DNA from: Limnochordia bacterium
GTDB lineage: Bacteria > Bacillota > Limnochordia > DUMW01
Assembly: GCA_023230925.1 (NCBI GenBank)
Contig: JALNWK010000023.1
Coordinates: 1 to 43,625, forward strand
DNA: 43,625 nt
Direction of reading: 5' to 3'
Positions 40,043 through 43,625 of the stretch are shown piece after piece. The translations under genes were made by a program, and so were the position numbers. A model generated the notes under the pieces. That model was not told the DNA's origin. It made no database searches and saw only the letters and a list, made by a program, of their open reading frames with translations. Within the stretch, counting starts at the first letter, position 1. Every line of letters starts with the position of its first letter.

Positions 40043-41233
40043 ATGTTAGCGGCAGCAGGTTTACTAATTGTTCTTGGTCTATTTGGCGGTAAACTGGTTG
40101 GCAAAATTCACATGCCCAGTATTACTGGTTGGATCTTGGTTGGCCTTGTCCTAGGTCCATCGGTGTTTAATGTTGTCACCGGAGATATCGCCCAGATGCT
40201 TCAGCCCATTGAGGGCCTAGCCTTAGCGATTATTGCCTTGGCGATCGGCGGGGAATTAACCGTAAGCTCACTTAGAAAACTTGGCAGCTCCATTATTACC
40301 ATTACCATTGTGCAGATGCTGATGACCTTTCTGTGTGTCTTTGGGGCCACATATTTATTCGGCGCGTCCTTACCATTGGCCCTGGTATTTGGGGCCATGT
40401 CGGCTGCTACTGCGCCAGGGGCTACAGTAGCGGTCTTACATGAGCTAAGAGCAAAGGGCCCCCTAACCCACACCTTATTGGCGGTAGTTGCCCTGGATGA
40501 TGCTTTTACGATTCTGTTATTTGGAATTGTGATGAGTTTTGTCGAAGCCATGGTGGCTGGCGGTAGTGTTGCTGTGACGTCCTTAGTAGCACCATTGCTG
40601 GAGATTGCTTTTTCCGTCCTGTTGGGTGTGATCATGGGTTTTATCGGGATATTTGTTTTGGATCGGCTGCGCCGGAGCGAAGAGATTTTACCCTTTGTGA
40701 TTGGGCTTGCGCTTCTTGTCGCGGGTTTAGCCACTAAGTTCAACCTTTCCTTGCTTTTAGCCGCGATGGTGACCGGTTCTGTGATAGCCAACTTTAGCAC
40801 CAAACCACGGATCATGTTTGAGACTTTGCAGCAGATTGAAGCACCAATCTATATCCTTTTTTTCTCCCTAGCCGGAGCGAAGCTACATTTGAGTGCACTT
40901 AGACAGGTAGGATTGCTTGGAGCAAGCTATATCGTTGGCCGTACTATCGGTAAGCTTGGGGGCTCGTATCTGGGAGCTGTGCTGGCAAAAGCCCCTGAGA
41001 CGGTGCGCAAATACTTAGGCTTTGCCATGTTACCTCAAGCGGGGGTAGCGATAGGTCTTGCGATTGTGGCCGTGGAAAGACTGCCTGAACTAGGGGGCGT
41101 AATCATGACTACCACCCTGGCGGCAGTAGTGGTCTATGAGATCATCGGACCCTTGGGTGCCAAGTACGCCCTTACCCAAGCAAATGAGACAAATGTTCCT
41201 AGGGGCACGAGAAAAGAGTCGGTTTCAGGTTAG
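40043..41233 (+). CDS. CPA2-type cation/proton antiporter, copy 1
   Basis: The 396-residue membrane protein has about 12-13 hydrophobic segments and belongs to the Na_H_Exchanger family. Motifs include MPSITGWILVGLVLGPS in the first helices, GAMSAATAPGATVAVLHELR in the unwound helix and VVALDDAFTILLFG with the paired Asp (ALDDAF) typical of electrogenic NapA-like antiporters. No C-terminal TrkA/RCK domain is present, unlike KefB; the adjacent PII-like protein may take that role. It exchanges Na+ or K+ for H+. It is strongly similar to the gene at 41541, so the two arose by duplication. Confidence 0.9.
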   Translation: MLAAAGLLIVLGLFGGKLVGKIHMPSITGWILVGLVLGPSVFNVVTGDIAQMLQPIEGLALAIIALAIGGELTVSSLRKLGSSIITITIVQMLMTFLCVFGATYLFGASLPLALVFGAMSAATAPGATVAVLHELRAKGPLTHTLLAVVALDDAFTILLFGIVMSFVEAMVAGGSVAVTSLVAPLLEIAFSVLLGVIMGFIGIFVLDRLRRSEEILPFVIGLALLVAGLATKFNLSLLLAAMVTGSVIANFSTKPRIMFETLQQIEAPIYILFFSLAGAKLHLSALRQVGLLGASYIVGRTIGKLGGSYLGAVLAKAPETVRKYLGFAMLPQAGVAIGLAIVAVERLPELGGVIMTTTLAAVVVYEIIGPLGAKYALTQANETNVPRGTRKESVSG

Positions 41234-41237
41234 AAAG

Positions 41238-41266
41238 AAGACCGGGATACTGCCCGGTCTTTACAA
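41238..41266 (+). terminator. Terminator after antiporter copy 1
   Basis: AAGACCGGG (41238-41246) pairs perfectly with CCCGGTCTT (41253-41261); a short TT-ACAATTCT follows. The T tract is weak. Confidence 0.65.
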
Positions 41267-41305
41267 TTCTAGTGTAGGCAGGTTTCCAAGACTGCTCCCT
41301 CCAAG

Positions 41306-41334
41306 TGGAAGTATCGTTTGTTAAGTGATATAAT
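41306..41334 (+). promoter_or_regulatory. Possible sigma-A promoter of second antiporter cassette
   Basis: A perfect TATAAT (41329-41334) lies in the context AAGTGATATAATG, with TGGAAG (41306-41311) at 17-base spacing. The -35 is weak. It would drive the broken PII-like gene and the second antiporter. A related GTGATATAA occurs at 42758-42766 ahead of the amidase. Confidence 0.4.
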
Positions 41335-41540
41335 GATTCCTGTTGAAATTCCCTCAGGCTTTGCAGTGACGATTCTAAGCGAGCCCTTCTTGTATGAATC
41401 AATCGGACAACGAAAGTCTGTCAGGAATGCCAGAATTAACTCAAGGGATACTCGATCATAGCTTGGGTATATCTGTGCCTCCTAGCAGGGGTAGGTTTGT
41501 GTTGCCTATTTTTATGATCGAAGACGGAGATGAAGTGTAG
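41333..41540 (+). pseudogene. Broken PII-like gene, duplicate of the one at 39683
   Basis: Two frames carry PII-like pieces. From ATG 41333 one frame reads VEIPSGFAVTILSEPF, like the first strand-turn of PII-like proteins. A second frame reads DNESLSGMPELTQGILDHSL then G-I-S-V-P-P-S-R-G-R-F-V-L-P-I-F-M-I-E-D-G-D-E-V and stops with TAG at 41538-41540. This matches VEKHVGDLEQPDTAFAFTMP of the intact protein, including the G-x-x-x-x-P and F-x-x-P-x-x elements. The stop abuts the antiporter ATG exactly as in the first cassette. A frameshift and an internal deletion have broken the gene. Confidence 0.6.
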
Positions 41541-42719
41541 ATGTTAGCAGCAGCAGGAGCTTTGATTGTGTTGGGGTTATTCGGCGGCAAGTTGATTGGG
41601 AAAATTCGCATGCCGAGTATCACCGGGTGGATCATTGTTGGACTTCTTCTAGGCCCCTCTTTTCTCAATATTGTGTCTACAAATATTGCCAGTGAGCTGC
41701 AGCCAATTGAGGGTTTGGCCCTTGCGGTTATTGCATTTGCCATTGGCGGAGAATTAACGGTGAGTTCGCTTAGGAAATTGGGTGGCTCCATCATTACTAT
41801 AACCATTGTACAGATGATGGTCACCTTCGGTTCGGTTCTTGTCGTTACTTACTTGATCAGTGAATCCTTGCCATTGGCCCTCACCTTTGGGGCGATGTCG
41901 GCGGCCACAGCCCCAGCAGCAACCATTGCCGTATTGCATGAATTGAAAGCCAAAGGTCCACTAACTCGCACGTTGTTGGCGGTGGTTGCCCTAGATGATG
42001 CATTTACTATCGTCCTTTTTGGTGTAGTAATGAGTTTCGTAGAAGCTATGGTTGGTGGCAATAGTATAAATGCAACATCGCTGTTAGCTCCCTTGCTCGA
42101 GATTACTTTCTCTGCATTACTGGGGATTGGCGTGGGAATAGTTGGTGTCTTAGTCTTAGATCGGTTACGGCACAAGGAGGATGTGTTGCCCTTTGTGATC
42201 GGACTTGCTCTTGTGGTTGCAGGCTTGGCCCAAAGACTCAATCTTTCCCTTCTGTTAGCAGCAATGGTAACAGGCTCGGTCATCGCTAACTTCAGTCGAA
42301 AGCCGAGGACCGTTTTTGAGACCCTAGAATCTGTGGAGCAGCCAATATATATTTTGTTCTTTGCGCTGGCAGGCGCTAAGCTACAGCTAAGTGCCCTGCA
42401 AGAAGTTGGTTTGCTTGGAATAGGTTACGTACTAGCCCGGTCTATTGGCAAATTGGCGGGCAACTATTTGGGCGGTTTGCTTGCTCATGCTCCGGACTCC
42501 GTAAGAAAGTACTTAGGCTTTGCTATGTTGCCCCAAGCGGGGGTTGCCATTGGTCTTGCCATTGTAGCCGTGGAGCGTTTTCCCCAATTCGGAGGTGTGA
42601 TTATGACAACCACCCTGGCGGCTATCTTTGTCTATGAGGTCATTGGTCCGGTGGGTGCTAAGTATGCTTTAGTTAAGGCCGATGAGGTTCCCCGGGCACA
42701 GGTTGGATCAAGTTCATAG
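41541..42719 (+). CDS. CPA2-type cation/proton antiporter, copy 2
   Basis: The 392-residue protein is a close paralogue of the one at 40043: both begin M-L-A-A-A-G, share GGKLxGKIxMPSITGWI, AMSAATAPxATxAVLHEL and VVALDDAFTIxLFG with the paired Asp, and end with the same YEVIGPxGAKYAL motif. Most differences are in outer loops and the C-terminal tail. It presumably exchanges a monovalent cation for H+. Its own PII-like partner upstream is broken, so it may be unregulated or share the first PII-like protein. Confidence 0.9.
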   Translation: MLAAAGALIVLGLFGGKLIGKIRMPSITGWIIVGLLLGPSFLNIVSTNIASELQPIEGLALAVIAFAIGGELTVSSLRKLGGSIITITIVQMMVTFGSVLVVTYLISESLPLALTFGAMSAATAPAATIAVLHELKAKGPLTRTLLAVVALDDAFTIVLFGVVMSFVEAMVGGNSINATSLLAPLLEITFSALLGIGVGIVGVLVLDRLRHKEDVLPFVIGLALVVAGLAQRLNLSLLLAAMVTGSVIANFSRKPRTVFETLESVEQPIYILFFALAGAKLQLSALQEVGLLGIGYVLARSIGKLAGNYLGGLLAHAPDSVRKYLGFAMLPQAGVAIGLAIVAVERFPQFGGVIMTTTLAAIFVYEVIGPVGAKYALVKADEVPRAQVGSSS

Positions 42720-42794
42720 ATGGTCTACCTCTATCCTTTCTTTCGACGGTGCATATAGTGATATAAGAGCCGTTTGAAAGGTAGGAGGTAGTCT

Positions 42795-43493
42795 ATGGAA
42801 ACCGACAGCAACCTTGTATTAGTGAATGGCTATTGGTTGCCAGAATCCAGTATTCAGTCACTGGGTAACGATATCTATGTGGAAATTGGGCTGCTTGCCG
42901 CAAGTATAGGGGTTAATTACCAAAAAGGTGAGCACGGGTATATATTAAGCCGCGAAGAACCGGCTTTGCTTGGTAGAATAATTGCTATTGATGCGGCCCA
43001 CGGGGGTGCCGATGGAGGAGTTAGGGGACCTGCTGGTGTGCAGGAGAAGGATGTTAACCTAGATGTCGCTTTGCGGCTTGCCATCATGGTTGAACTTGCC
43101 GGAGGTAAGATCATCCTAACCCGCAAGGCTGACTATTCAGTTTCCTTCGCAGCGCGGCTATCGACTATACTTGATGCTAAGGCGGAGTGTATTATCAGTA
43201 TTCATCAAAGTAATGCCGAGGGAATCCGAGCATATCATGGTAGGGACCTCAATTCCCGGCGGCTTGCCTTAGAGGCGCATCGGGAGCTTATCCAAGACCT
43301 AGCTCTGAAGGATCAGGGACTTCACGAATCGGCTGTGGATCTGCTTCATGTATCCGAGGTGCCCGGCGCAATTATTGAGACCATGTCATTGTTTAGTCCA
43401 CATCTAGAGAAAATGGCTTCATGTGTGATGAAAAGGCAGCAAGCCGCTGCGGCCCTCTATCGGGGTATTCGCGCCTTTTTTGAAGAACTCTAA
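42795..43493 (+). CDS. N-acetylmuramoyl-L-alanine amidase (Amidase_3), no signal peptide
   Basis: The 232-residue protein cleaves the lactyl-amide bond between MurNAc and the stem peptide. The Amidase_3 domain (about 61-230) has all zinc and catalytic residues: His69 in IAIDAAHGGADGG (the usual DPGHGG is DAAHGG here), Glu84 in GVQEKDVNLD, His137 in CIISIHQSNA and Glu195 in GAIIETMSLFS. The first 55 residues resemble a small copper-amine-oxidase-N-like fold (VLVNGYWLPESSIQSLGNDI). There is no signal peptide or membrane segment, unlike CwlD or AmiC. ATG 42795 after GTAGGAGGTAGTCT. It is followed after 11 bases by the IS66-like end. Confidence 0.85.
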   Translation: METDSNLVLVNGYWLPESSIQSLGNDIYVEIGLLAASIGVNYQKGEHGYILSREEPALLGRIIAIDAAHGGADGGVRGPAGVQEKDVNLDVALRLAIMVELAGGKIILTRKADYSVSFAARLSTILDAKAECIISIHQSNAEGIRAYHGRDLNSRRLALEAHRELIQDLALKDQGLHESAVDLLHVSEVPGAIIETMSLFSPHLEKMASCVMKRQQAAAALYRGIRAFFEEL

Positions 43494-43504
43494 GAAGAAG
43501 AATT

Positions 43505-43625
43505 GTAAACGTCAAAGCTAACCCACATAGCACCAGTTTTGTTGTGGTGGGATAATCGAACCATCATAACTTAGCGAGGTGACTGGTGTGGTGACCCAAG
43601 ACAAACGTCAGCTTTGGGAAGAACG
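43505..43625 (+). mobile_element. IS66-family-like insertion sequence, terminal fragment (second copy)
   Basis: This is the exact reverse complement of 2-122. It begins GTAAACGTC, the IS66-type GTAA tip, 11 bases after the amidase stop, and runs off the right edge. The octamer before it (43497-43504, GAAGAATT) differs from the one flanking the left copy, as expected if the two are independent insertions. Within the end, AGCTTTGACGTTTAC and AGCTGACGTTTGTC-like sequences (in left-end orientation) form an imperfect repeat about 95 bases apart that could be transposase binding sites. Confidence 0.65.
43591..43625 (+). CDS. Partial IS66 accessory protein TnpA-like, N-terminus only
   Basis: GTG at 43591 with AGGTGA eight bases upstream opens V-T-Q-D-K-R-Q-L-W-E-E, identical to the minus-strand frame at 36-1. 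Only the first residues lie in the window. The name is inferred from this short peptide and the IS66-like tip. Confidence 0.4.
   Translation, partial: MTQDKRQLWEE

Noticed and set aside
40043..42719. Antiporter duplication as an assembly error
   Set aside because: The two copies differ in many codons and in length (396 and 392 residues), so they are diverged paralogues and not one gene assembled twice.
1..43625. Circular molecule or direct terminal redundancy
   Set aside because: The terminal match is inverted, not direct, so it does not support circularity.

Overview
The window looks like a chromosomal piece of an anaerobic, motile, diderm Firmicutes-type bacterium. Gene order in the flagellar block (flgB-flgC-fliE-fliF-fliG-fliH-fliI-fliK-flgD-flgE-motA-motB-fliL-...-flhB-flhA-sigma), a FliY with CheC-like motifs, GTG/TTG starts behind strong AGGAGG sites and a c-di-GMP-I riboswitch ahead of flgB are all Clostridia-like. 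The operon also carries flgA, flgH and flgI, which build P and L rings and imply an outer membrane. No rRNA, tRNA or CRISPR array was seen. Species cannot be named from sequence alone; lineages such as Limnochordia, Halanaerobiales or Negativicutes would fit.

Region 1 (1-2729): the window opens inside an IS66-like element that cuts a phage capsid gene, followed by a telescoped prophage remnant (connector, head-tail adaptor, two holins, a frameshifted amidase-LysM endolysin); the tail genes are gone. Region 2 (2730-6170): a Xer-like tyrosine recombinase with an unfamiliar repeat-containing DNA-binding partner, then an IS3-family element. Region 3 (6170-10201): a flagellin gene whose extreme N-terminus is atypical, then about 2.6 kb of decayed genes (PD-(D/E)XK-like protein, IS1634-like transposase, XRE/ImmA pair, possible HsdR scrap).

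Region 4 (10202-38480): the intact flagellar regulon. A sigma-28 promoter precedes flaG-fliD-fliT-like-fliS. A c-di-GMP-I aptamer plus terminator precedes about 25 kb of tightly packed genes from flgB to fliY, covering rod, MS ring, C ring, export gate, export ATPase, hook, stator, flagellar sigma factor, P/L rings and switch. fliJ, flhF and flhG are not in their usual places; fliK is very long; there are three SpoA-domain proteins (a short FliN, FliM, FliY). High c-di-GMP would be expected to shut the operon off at the riboswitch, and the encoded sigma factor would then activate late genes such as flaG-fliD-fliS.

Region 5 (38480-43625): a duplicated ferritin-like di-iron protein, a decayed unknown gene, a tandem duplication of a PII-like protein plus CPA2-type cation/proton antiporter (the second PII-like copy is broken), a cytoplasmic-looking amidase_3 protein, and the start of a second IS66-like copy. 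The last 121 bp are the exact reverse complement of bases 2-122, so the window is bounded by two inverted copies of the same insertion sequence end.
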